Below are positions 19,347-27,637 of a DNA stretch of 64,000 nucleotides, piece by piece (the stretch's first letter is position 1; the number at the start of each line of letters is the position of its first letter). Made by a program: the position numbers and the translations under genes. Source of the DNA: Roseithermus sacchariphilus (GTDB lineage Bacteria; Bacteroidota; Rhodothermia; Rhodothermales; MEBIC09517); contig CP030158.1 of NCBI GenBank assembly GCA_003285105.1, positions 124,001 to 188,000 of the forward strand, written 5' to 3'. Under the pieces are notes generated by a model. The model was not told where the DNA came from and made no database searches. It saw nothing but the letters and a program-made list of their open reading frames with translations.

Positions 19347-19829
19347 CTACCAAAAAAGGTGGCCGAGCGTCACATCGAATATCTCTGCCAACACAACACC
19401 GACCGCAGCCAGGAGGCCAAATAGAATGAGCAGAGCCGGGATCGACGCAATCGCCCATTTGATCATGAACACGATCATCGAGCCGATCGGCATACTGAAA
19501 TCCGCCACCCGAACCGGTTCGGCCGGCCGCCCCTGGTACCACCGGTAGAACACACTCCGGATACCGGGTACGTCTTCCGCCCGCAGCCACTGCTCATGCT
19601 GGGGTGAGTACACCCAGTCCAGCGGCGTAACTTTGCCGCTCTCCGCTCGTGCTCGCAGCACCTGTAAGGCGATCTCTTCGAGGTGGCCCTCACGTCCATG
19701 AAGGACATAGCTCTCATTGGAGGGGAGCTCAGGGAGATGCTCTTTGAGTGCTGCCTGCCGCTGTTCCTTCTCCGATGTCCCCAGAGCCTGTTTGGCTGGA
19801 GACGATGCCGATGCATACGAAGCACGCAT
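19347..19829 (-). CDS. Small membrane protein with GYF-like segment
   Basis: 160-residue protein of unknown function. A charged N-terminal half contains a short globular segment (VTPLDWVYSPQHEQWLRAEDVPGI) resembling the GYF_2-type domain found before membrane helices in bacterial proteins. A long hydrophobic stretch follows (about residues 115-150, MIVFMIKWAIASIPALLILF onward) that could form one or two helices. It lies 25 bases upstream of the lipase/M23 gene on the same strand and is probably co-transcribed. Its base composition is lower in GC than the flanks of the window. The start is uncertain. Confidence 0.55.
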   Translation of the reverse strand: MRASYASASSPAKQALGTSEKEQRQAALKEHLPELPSNESYVLHGREGHLEEIALQVLRARAESGKVTPLDWVYSPQHEQWLRAEDVPGIRSVFYRWYQGRPAEPVRVADFSMPIGSMIVFMIKWAIASIPALLILFGLLAAVGVVLAEIFDVTLGHLFW

Positions 19830-19885
19830 ACCTGTATCAGATTATCTGCAAAGGAGTGGCATTCACCATCTGATGGCGTCGCCAT

Positions 19886-20647
19886 TCAGGGCGTCAGTTT
19901 GAACAGCAACACCGCCCGCATGAACCAGCCATTGAGACCGAGATCCGGCGGATTTGCCCGGAAGCCTGATGCCGGCAGTTCGCTCCGGCGGCTCATGTCG
20001 GTCCCATCAATCACGTGATAGGACCAGTCGCCCACCGCCGCCATGAGCCTGTAGCCCCCCTCCACGCGCACCTGCACGTCGTCGCCAAACTGCAGCCCGA
20101 CCATTGGCTCGGCCCCGACCCGAAACCCGGACACATCGATCGTAGAACCGGCTTCATAGCGTTCCCCGTCCGGTGCGATCAGGTAAATGTCGCCGCTGGT
20201 CGAGCCGACGTGTCCCAGTTCGCCCCAGAGATATCCCAGCAGCACCTGCAGCCCTGCCGAGACGCTGATGTCACTTTCGAGCACAAAGGCGCCGCCCAGG
20301 CTCCCTTCCAGCATCCGCATGTTCTCGCTGAAGATGACGCCCAGTCCTAACTGCGGCTGAATGGGAGGGTCTATCGGAGCCCTGCTGCTCACCACGAGGC
20401 CCAGCCCAAACGTGCGGCTGCGGTTCTCGCTCGTGTACTGAACCAGACTGGGCAGCGGACTGCGATCCGCTTCCGAGGTTAGCCGGACGCTTGCGCCTTC
20501 GGTGGCGACGAGCCACGGCACGTAGGAAACATATCCACCGACGTGAATCCGTGAACTCGACGCGGTCGCCGTTCCCTGCTGTGCGCGCCCTGTCTCCGGC
20601 GCGAGGATGACGACCATGAGCATGAGAACCCACTGCCTTGTTTTCAT
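19886..20647 (-). CDS. Putative outer-membrane beta-barrel protein
   Basis: 253 residues with a clear signal peptide (MKTRQWVLMLMVVILAPETGRAQ). The mature part has alternating hydrophobic and polar residues (IHVGGYVSYVPWLV, SRTFGLGLVVSS, FRVGAEPMVGLQFGDDVQVRVEGGYRLMA) and ends in FMRAVLLFKLTP, as in small outer-membrane barrels of Bacteroidota. No named family was recognised. It lies 56 bases upstream of the small membrane protein and 122 bases downstream of the TPR/TonB gene, all on the same strand. Confidence 0.6.
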   Translation of the reverse strand: MKTRQWVLMLMVVILAPETGRAQQGTATASSSRIHVGGYVSYVPWLVATEGASVRLTSEADRSPLPSLVQYTSENRSRTFGLGLVVSSRAPIDPPIQPQLGLGVIFSENMRMLEGSLGGAFVLESDISVSAGLQVLLGYLWGELGHVGSTSGDIYLIAPDGERYEAGSTIDVSGFRVGAEPMVGLQFGDDVQVRVEGGYRLMAAVGDWSYHVIDGTDMSRRSELPASGFRANPPDLGLNGWFMRAVLLFKLTP

Positions 20648-20769
20648 ACGTAGAGGTGCTATGCAACGTTGGACACGGAGGCTGGAGTGAGCCCATCGAT
20701 GGGGTAACCCCTCACCATGAGCCTAGTAGAAGCAGAATACCATACCCTCGGCAGGCCATGGCCAAGCCC

Positions 20770-22794
20770 CTACAACCTGAAGGTGATCGGCAGACTCATC
20801 TTCACCGGCACCACCTGGCCTTTGTCTTTACCAGGCTTGAACCGTGCCTGCTTCACCAGCCGAACGGCTTCTTCATCACACCCCGCCCCAATGCCCCTCA
20901 CAACGACTGGGTCAATGGCTCGACCGGTTTCGTCAACCACAAACTGGACGATCACGCGTCCTTCAATGCCGGCTTTCCTGGCGATCTCGGGATAGCGTAG
21001 CTGGCGCTCCAGGGCCTGCAGTCCTCCGATCAGTTCCGGCATCTCCTCAACACGCACGAAAACCTCTGGCTCCTGCGCCTTAGAAGACACCCCGCGCATC
21101 GCGACCGGCTCCACGCGGATGGCACGGTGCGAGTCGGCTGGCCGTGTGCTCGGTGGGTCTTGGACTGCCGAGCCCTCGGGGAGGCGCCGGTCAGTATCCC
21201 GGTCTTTTCCCGATGGCTCGCCCGGGTAGGGGGGGACGGATACCGCTGGCGTCGACTCAGAGAACGCCGGAAGCGATGTAGGGTCAGCGACCTGAGCGGC
21301 GACATCGATCGTGGCCAGGATCTGATTGGTAAACGTACCGGCAATGCGATCTATCAGGGCTTTGGCCAACGCATCGGTTTCCTGCAACTCCGTTCGTGCG
21401 TTCCGTAGCCGAATGACCTCCTGCGGGACGGAGACGTTTCGGGCGTTCAAGTCGTGCTGTGCCTGTACCCTATCGCCCAGGTACTCGATATGGTCGCCGA
21501 TCTCTTCCGCGATGGCATGGTTAACCACTACCTCTCCTGTCTGCACATCGACTACCCGAATGGCACCGGACAGTTTGATCGTCACGCCTGCCTCGTACTT
21601 GTTCGCCGTCGCGGTATGTTCAGAGGTCTCCTTCCGCGTTTTCTTCCGCCCCTCGTCGTCGACATACGGCACCGAGTAGGTGTATTTATAGCGGAAGGTG
21701 ACCGGTGTTCGCTCCAACCGGTCGTGATCCACGTAAACCTGGTTCAGTTTGCCGTAGATGATGTAATCGACGCCTTCAAGATGCGGCTGGGGAGCACTGA
21801 CGTCCGCCAACCAGGACTCACTGATCTGCTGTTCTCGAAGAAGCACTGACAGCTGCTCCCGGTCCATCAATCGCACAAAAGGGCTGGCTTGTTGCAGAGT
21901 CTTCGTTTTGATGTTCTCAAAGATATAGTCCCCCAGATCCATACCCAGTCCCAGATCGCGACCGGTCGTATTCTCCAAGCGCTCAAAAGCCACGTTCAGC
22001 GTTGCGCAGGCTTTCGCTGCCGCCTGTTTTTCCTGCAGAATACTGCTCGTATTTCCTAGTTCACGCGCTTTAACATAGTCATCGTATGCATTCCGACAAT
22101 ATCCTGTCTCAAGGAAATAATCTCCCAGCCCCTCATAAATCGCTGCAGCCTGCTGCAAAGCATCTCGGTACGTTGAGATGTGCTCTAGAGCCTCCTGGTA
22201 GGTGTCAGCAGCCAGGCGATATTGGCCCGATTCAGCTGCAACCTGCGCCATCCTATAATAGGATTCTGCAATTTTCTGCTTTGAGTCCCTGAACGGGTTG
22301 GTTAACTCAAGTGCAGCTTCGTAGGCTTTTATGGCCTGTTGATAGCGTCCATCTGAGAAGAGGCCCTCTGCCCTTGTGTAGTGCTGCTCAGCTGCACCTG
22401 ACCGAACACTTGCTATGGCCTCTTCCACATTGATCGGTACGAACTGGAGTGCATTGTGACGACGAAGACGCTCAAGATAGCGCTGCAACTGCTCGTATTC
22501 TTTGAGTGCCGTCTCCAGATTCCCTTGATCACGGTACCCCTCAGCGAGGCTTAATTTTTCCTTGTAGGCCGGATGTGCTACCACCGCAAGTCTGGAAGCG
22601 GCTTCTGCGTGGCCGGGCTTCTTATTGAGTGCAGCAAGGTAGTACAGCGCCGCTCGATAGAGTTGTCTTGCCTCCTTAGCCTCGTCACCCTGCTTGATCG
22701 TGTTCTGAACACCACTGCACCCCACCGAGGTCGACAACGCAAGAATCGTGACGAATGCAACCCAGCGATTCCGGGCATGAAACCGAGATCTCAT
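20770..22794 (-). CDS. Lipoprotein with TPR, CsgG-like and TonB C-terminal domains
   Basis: 674 residues. A lipoprotein signal peptide ends at Cys26 (LSTSVGC). A TPR-like helical array (about 30-270) includes repeats such as HYTRAEGLFSDGRYQQAIKAYEAALEL. A CsgG/curli-assembly-like domain follows (about 270-530: VAFERLENTTGRDLGLGMDLGDYIFENI, VDYIIYGKLNQV). After a proline-rich linker the last 80 residues form a TonB-type C-terminal domain (RYPEIARKAGIEGRVIVQFVVDETG, then EEAVRLVKQARFKPGKDKG). A TonB domain on a lipid-anchored protein is unusual, since TonB is normally held by an inner-membrane helix. Role unknown; envelope assembly or signalling is a guess. Confidence 0.78.
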   Translation of the reverse strand: MRSRFHARNRWVAFVTILALSTSVGCSGVQNTIKQGDEAKEARQLYRAALYYLAALNKKPGHAEAASRLAVVAHPAYKEKLSLAEGYRDQGNLETALKEYEQLQRYLERLRRHNALQFVPINVEEAIASVRSGAAEQHYTRAEGLFSDGRYQQAIKAYEAALELTNPFRDSKQKIAESYYRMAQVAAESGQYRLAADTYQEALEHISTYRDALQQAAAIYEGLGDYFLETGYCRNAYDDYVKARELGNTSSILQEKQAAAKACATLNVAFERLENTTGRDLGLGMDLGDYIFENIKTKTLQQASPFVRLMDREQLSVLLREQQISESWLADVSAPQPHLEGVDYIIYGKLNQVYVDHDRLERTPVTFRYKYTYSVPYVDDEGRKKTRKETSEHTATANKYEAGVTIKLSGAIRVVDVQTGEVVVNHAIAEEIGDHIEYLGDRVQAQHDLNARNVSVPQEVIRLRNARTELQETDALAKALIDRIAGTFTNQILATIDVAAQVADPTSLPAFSESTPAVSVPPYPGEPSGKDRDTDRRLPEGSAVQDPPSTRPADSHRAIRVEPVAMRGVSSKAQEPEVFVRVEEMPELIGGLQALERQLRYPEIARKAGIEGRVIVQFVVDETGRAIDPVVVRGIGAGCDEEAVRLVKQARFKPGKDKGQVVPVKMSLPITFRL

Positions 22795-23280
22795 AGCATA
22801 CCTCTGGGACTGGAAATGAGTGGAGCACGCAACGAAGCATTGCGCCCTGTATCCCTACCCCGCACATTCTACTACGTCCTTACCACATCTCCGGCGTCAA
22901 ACTAATCCAGGACCATGCTTCTGATTTCTTTGATACCAACCACGCAACCGAGATGTGCAGCATCCATCCCGGCCAATTCGTTCATGCATCATCTATCCTG
23001 GATTCACACGCCTTCTGTCCCGTGTGAAGACACACTGGACGCACTCAAATGGGGTCTATAGTCCACCTGCTTCGATGGTGCCCATTCCTTGCTCACCTGA
23101 CCTCCAAAGCCACTGATCATGGCTTCAATTGAAGGCCCGTCATTGCTTCCGCTACACAGGCTGCCGCCGTGCCCTATAAATGCGTTAGCCAAACGCGAAA
23201 TTGAATCTGGCATTCAGTACCCGTAAAGGGCAGCAGTACCGCAGCTCTTCCCCTGATCCATCAACGACCCCAGCAATGTA
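22795..23280. other. 486-base region without a supported gene
   Basis: Lies between the 3' end of the hybrid sensor gene and the start of the TPR/TonB lipoprotein gene. GC content is visibly lower than in the flanks. A 69-codon frame on the minus strand (23004-23213) has no recognisable motif and is not called. The region presumably carries the promoter of the lipoprotein gene, but no confident -35/-10 pair was identified. Confidence 0.5.
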
Positions 23281-26200
23281 CTATTCGTCCCGGCTCCACG
23301 CGTCAGATTCCCGGTATGCGGAGGGCGAAACGCCGAATTCTTTCCGAAACTGCTTCGAGAAGTAATCCACATCCCGGAATCCAACGGCCCGCGCCACCTC
23401 AGCCACGGCGCCAGCACCGGTCTTCTTGCGTAGCAGTTGAGCGGCCCGCTGCAGGCGCATCTTCCGCACGAGAACCCCGGGGGACATGCCGGCGATGCGG
23501 TTCAGTTTGCGCGTCAGCTGGCTGCGGCTCAGGCCCATCTCATCCGCGAAGAAATCCACGGTGAAGTTGGCGTCGCCTATGTGCGCCTCCACCACCGCCT
23601 GCGCCTCATTCAAAAACACTGCGTCGTCCGCATCGATCTCGATGTCGTTCGGCTGCACCACCACCGTGTGGCTGTACTGCTCGCGCCATGCCTGACGGCT
23701 CTGGACCATCCTGCGGAGTCGTGCCTTCAGTTCGCCCATGTCAAAGGGCTTGCGCATGTAATCCTCTGCACCGGCAGCCAGGCCCTCGGCCGCATCGGCC
23801 GCACCGACGCGCGCGGTCAACAAGAGAACGGGAATGAGCCGAAGGGCATCGTCCTGTTTCAAGGTACGGACCAGATCCAGCCCATCTGCTTCCGGCATCA
23901 TCACGTCGCTCACGATCGCGGAAGGCCGTACCTGACGCGCCAGATCCAGCGCCTCGCGGCCGTCTTGTGCCTCTACGACGGTCCACTCGGCCTGGAGATG
24001 CCGCCGCAGATACGCCCGCATGTCCGGATTGTCCTCCACGAGCAGCACGACCGGCCGCGCACCATCGGACTGCACTGCGCCGTCGCCCTCCGGCTCCACA
24101 CCCTCATCAGCCGTCTCTGCCCGCGCCGCGCTTTCCTGCCGGCCGTACACCGGCGGAACGTGATCCTTCCTCCCAGACGGGGAGGGCTCCTTCCCGTTGT
24201 TGCTCCCGCCCGGTTGCCAGCGTGGTATCTGCACCGTGAACGTACTGCCAAACCCAACGGTGCTCTCTACCCGCACCTCACCCCCATGCAACCCGACGAG
24301 GTCTTTCACCAGTGACAGCCCGATGCCGAGGCCTTCGTGAGGAAGCCGGGACGGGTCCTCCACCTGATGAAATCGATCGAAGATGTGGGGCAGTTCATGG
24401 TCTGGGATGCCTTTTCCGGTATCTCGCACCCGAAGAACCACCTGCCCGGCATCCCCTTCAAGCTCTACCTGCACCTTCCCACCGGCCGGCGTAAACTTGA
24501 TCGCATTCGTGAGCAGGTTGACGAGAATCTTTTCCAGCTTGTCTGGATCGGCATGCGCAGGCAAGGGCGAAGAGGTGACATGAAACGATAGATGCACTCC
24601 CCGCCGCTCCGCCAGCGGAACGCATCCCTCTACGACTTCCCCTACGAACCCGGCCAGATCGACCCTGCTGGCCGACAGCAGCAGCCGTCCTGATTCGAGA
24701 CGCGCCAGATCGAGCAATTGATCGACCAGGTGCTCGAGACGACGGGTGTTACGGCAAACGACTTCGAGTTGAGATCTCGCTTCTTCGGACAACGTCCCCG
24801 CTCGCTCTGCCAGTAGATCGTCGACGAGGGCGTAAATCAGGGTTATCGGTGTACGGAACTCATGCGACAGGTTCGTGAAGAAGCGGCTTTTGAACCGGTC
24901 GATCTCCTGTAACCGCTGTGCCTGCTCCGCCAGCTGGCGGGACTGGGCCACAGTCCGTTCCTGCTCCTTTCGCAGCGCCCTGGCCGTCTCACGCGCTTCC
25001 CGCCACTTCTTCCGGTAGGAAACCATGAATGCAAAGATCCCCCCGGCCAGCAACGCCCCCAGGACCCGCAGCCACCACAACTCGTACCAGGAGGCCGAAA
25101 CTCGGAACCGGTAGCTCGCCCCGGCTTCATTCCAGATACCGTCGTTGTTGGCTGCGACGACGCGAAACGTGTACGTGCCCGGGGGCAGGTTGGTGTAGGT
25201 GGCGAAGCGCCGTCTATCCGCCTCTATCCAGTCGCGGTCGTATCCCTCCAGCCGGTATCGATATCGGTTCTTCTCGGAGGCCACATAGCTGAGAGCCGCA
25301 TAGTGTATTTCCACCATTCGGGCATCAGGGGCGATGCTGGCCGTTCCATCCAGGGCAAGCGCCTCTCCATCCGCCATCACCCGTTTGATGCGAACCGGCG
25401 GAGGTCGCTCGTTGAGGCTGAATGTCGACGGGTCGATGATGGCAGGCCCTTTGATCGTGGGAAACCACAACGTCCCATCCTGCATCTTCCATCCGCCGGG
25501 ACTGCCCGAGCTGCACTCTGCGCTCGGCATGCCGTCCGTCTCGGTCAGCACGAGCGCATCCAGACGCGCGCGGGTTCCGGCGGCGATCCCGTCAAGATCG
25601 GAACGAGCCATGCGATAGATGCCCTGATCCGAACTCATCCAGACGAAGCCCAGATCATCCTCCAGGATACGCCAGATGCCTTCGCCGGGCAGGCCATGGT
25701 CGCGGGTATACACGAAAAAACGCTCCTCCTCAAACCGATGTAGCCCTCCTCCATAGGTGCCAAAGAAGAGGACCCCTCTCGCATCCTCATACACCGACAC
25801 GAAGTGCTCACTCATCAGGCCATCGTCCAGGGTGTAGCGCCGCCAGGCCCCCTGCCGGCGTCGATAGAGTCCCCGGCGCGTCCCTATCCACAGATCCCCA
25901 TTCGACGCCTCATGGGCGAAGCGTGCTTCGACCACGTCTGAAAACCGTGCCTCCCTCACCAGCTCCCCTTCCTCCATCCTCCACACGCCCCGTCCGACCA
26001 CCCACAGGGTCCCGTCCCGGTCTTCCTCCAGGTCATAGGGCACCCACTCGGATCCCAGCGAAAGAGACTCCACGACCCCGTTCTGCAGGCGACTCAACCC
26101 GCTCAGCGTTCCTACCCAGAGCCCTCCCGCCCGATCGACATACAGGGAGCGGACATCGTTGCTGACAAGGCCGTGCTCGGTCGTCCAGTGCTGCCAGACT

Positions 26201-27438
26201 CCGTCCCGACGCTCGTACAGGCCGTCCCCCCATGTCCCGGCCCAGACGGTACCGTCATCGTGCTGATACAGCGGGAAAAGAATAGCCCCTCCCGGGCCTT
26301 TGTCAAGCGTCCGAACCCGGCGCGGCCTCAGACTGGCAAGGCCCACATCCGTAGCGATCCACAGGGTGCCCTCGGCATCCTGGATCACGTCCACGATGAC
26401 GTCGTTGCCGATGCGTTCGGACAGGGCCACGCTTTGCACGGTATCTCCACGGATTCTCGCCAGCCCGGACCCGTTCCTGCTGGCTGCCACCCATAGGCCC
26501 CCCTGCGTATCCTCCAGAGCAGGCCAGACACGCGCCCACGGCAGGCGCTCACCCGGCCGGTAGTGGGTCCACTCCCCGTGCTGCCACCGCAGCAACCCAT
26601 CATCCACCGTCCCGACCCAGAACGCGCCCTGCCGGTCGACCAGGAGGCGGTTCAGAGGGCTCGAGGATCCTGTATCGAACGGGGTCAGACGCCCCTGATA
26701 CAACCGCAACAACCTGTCACAACTGACCCACAGCGCCCCATCCGGTCCTTCATACACTCCGGGACGCGCATGCACTCCGTGATTCGCGCAGCGGGGGACC
26801 GGTTGGATCGCCTCTGCTCGGAAGGCCCCGTCCGTCCACCGGGCCAGCCCCCTGCTGGTCAACACCCAGAGCGTTCCCTGCCGATCGCGATGCACCACCC
26901 GGATGGTATCGGCGGGCAGTCCGTCCTCCCTCGTATAGCGACGGCCCTGTAACCCCTGAAAACGCAGCAGTCCCGTCTCCGTACCGATCCAGAGGACGGC
27001 GTCCGCATCTTCATACCAGGATTCCACCCGCCCGGGATCGTGGCCCCGCTCGTCGGTCACGGGTTCGAAGACGCCGTCCGCGTAGCGCGCCATCTCACCG
27101 TTATCCGTAGTCAACCAGAGGCGGCCGGATCGGTCTTCGTAGATCGCCGAAGCAAAGCTGGTCGTCCATCCCGGGATGTCCTCGCGCCTGAAAACGTCAA
27201 AAACATGCCCGTCGAAGCGGACCACCCCGCCTCCGGTTGCCAGCCACAGGTACCCGTCCTGGCTCTGATGGACATCCATGATGTGGTTGACCGGCAGCCC
27301 CTCGGCCGTCGTCCACAACCGGACGAGGTAGGCATCTTCCAGCATGCCCCCCGGACCCTCTTGCGCCCGGACGAGCCGTGCCCCGCTCCCTGACCCCGCT
27401 ACCAGCAACAGGGATATGAGAACGAGACACGTGCGCAT
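23281..27438 (-). CDS. Hybrid two-component system sensor/AraC regulator (HTCS)
   Basis: One-protein signalling system of the Bacteroidota type, 1385 residues. Order: signal peptide; periplasmic two-component propeller repeats (about 30-700; many G-x-LWVGT / LWIAT units); Y_Y_Y domain (YRYRLEGYDRDWIEADRRRFATYTNLPPG begins it); one transmembrane helix near 790; HisKA with the phosphorylated His in NLSHEFRTPITL; HATPase_c (DTGKGIPDHELPHIFDRF, GLGIGLSLVKDLV); receiver domain with Asp in IVSDVMMP; C-terminal AraC-type HTH (GLSRSQLTRKLNRIAGMSPG, VGFRDVDYFSKQFRKEFGVSPSAYR). The start is set at the signal peptide (27438). Such proteins usually control neighbouring polysaccharide-use genes, but no susC/susD pair is in the window. 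Confidence 0.93.
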   Translation of the reverse strand: MRTCLVLISLLLVAGSGSGARLVRAQEGPGGMLEDAYLVRLWTTAEGLPVNHIMDVHQSQDGYLWLATGGGVVRFDGHVFDVFRREDIPGWTTSFASAIYEDRSGRLWLTTDNGEMARYADGVFEPVTDERGHDPGRVESWYEDADAVLWIGTETGLLRFQGLQGRRYTREDGLPADTIRVVHRDRQGTLWVLTSRGLARWTDGAFRAEAIQPVPRCANHGVHARPGVYEGPDGALWVSCDRLLRLYQGRLTPFDTGSSSPLNRLLVDRQGAFWVGTVDDGLLRWQHGEWTHYRPGERLPWARVWPALEDTQGGLWVAASRNGSGLARIRGDTVQSVALSERIGNDVIVDVIQDAEGTLWIATDVGLASLRPRRVRTLDKGPGGAILFPLYQHDDGTVWAGTWGDGLYERRDGVWQHWTTEHGLVSNDVRSLYVDRAGGLWVGTLSGLSRLQNGVVESLSLGSEWVPYDLEEDRDGTLWVVGRGVWRMEEGELVREARFSDVVEARFAHEASNGDLWIGTRRGLYRRRQGAWRRYTLDDGLMSEHFVSVYEDARGVLFFGTYGGGLHRFEEERFFVYTRDHGLPGEGIWRILEDDLGFVWMSSDQGIYRMARSDLDGIAAGTRARLDALVLTETDGMPSAECSSGSPGGWKMQDGTLWFPTIKGPAIIDPSTFSLNERPPPVRIKRVMADGEALALDGTASIAPDARMVEIHYAALSYVASEKNRYRYRLEGYDRDWIEADRRRFATYTNLPPGTYTFRVVAANNDGIWNEAGASYRFRVSASWYELWWLRVLGALLAGGIFAFMVSYRKKWREARETARALRKEQERTVAQSRQLAEQAQRLQEIDRFKSRFFTNLSHEFRTPITLIYALVDDLLAERAGTLSEEARSQLEVVCRNTRRLEHLVDQLLDLARLESGRLLLSASRVDLAGFVGEVVEGCVPLAERRGVHLSFHVTSSPLPAHADPDKLEKILVNLLTNAIKFTPAGGKVQVELEGDAGQVVLRVRDTGKGIPDHELPHIFDRFHQVEDPSRLPHEGLGIGLSLVKDLVGLHGGEVRVESTVGFGSTFTVQIPRWQPGGSNNGKEPSPSGRKDHVPPVYGRQESAARAETADEGVEPEGDGAVQSDGARPVVLLVEDNPDMRAYLRRHLQAEWTVVEAQDGREALDLARQVRPSAIVSDVMMPEADGLDLVRTLKQDDALRLIPVLLLTARVGAADAAEGLAAGAEDYMRKPFDMGELKARLRRMVQSRQAWREQYSHTVVVQPNDIEIDADDAVFLNEAQAVVEAHIGDANFTVDFFADEMGLSRSQLTRKLNRIAGMSPGVLVRKMRLQRAAQLLRKKTGAGAVAEVARAVGFRDVDYFSKQFRKEFGVSPSAYRESDAWSRDE

Positions 27439-27471
27439 GGTTGCTTTCCCACGTCGATACCACCACCTCAA

Positions 27472-27491
27472 CTGGCTATGTAGATAGCCAG
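27472..27491. promoter_or_regulatory. 20-base perfect inverted repeat upstream of the HTCS gene
   Basis: CTGGCTAT, a 4-base spacer GTAG, then ATAGCCAG: two perfect 8-base arms, 34 bases upstream of the HTCS start codon. There is no T-run, so a terminator is unlikely. It could be an operator (possibly autoregulatory) or a 5'-leader hairpin. Confidence 0.5.
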
Positions 27492-27583
27492 AACACCTCT
27501 TTGCCTGATCAGGTTATGGCGCAGCGAGGGGTGCGTTTCTTTTACCTTCAGAAGCGTCGCTGCAGCGCGCCGCTCGCGAGCGG

Positions 27584-27611
27584 TACCGGGCCGACTGACG
27601 CCCGCACGAGG
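27584..27611. repeat. Right 28-base direct repeat of a putative inserted block
   Basis: Exact second copy of 13746-13773, here in a non-coding gap between the HTCS gene and the acyl-CoA ligase. Read in the M23 gene frame it still spells Glu-Arg-Tyr-Arg-Ala-Asp-stop, that is, the tail of the M23 gene without the rest of it. Confidence 0.8.
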
Positions 27612-27637
27612 CGGGGTCAGGGCATCGGCTCGCCGGC

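Noticed and set aside
23004-23213. 69-codon minus-strand frame in the gap before the TPR/TonB lipoprotein gene
   Set aside because: No motif, no clear ribosome-binding site and no context; not enough to call a gene.
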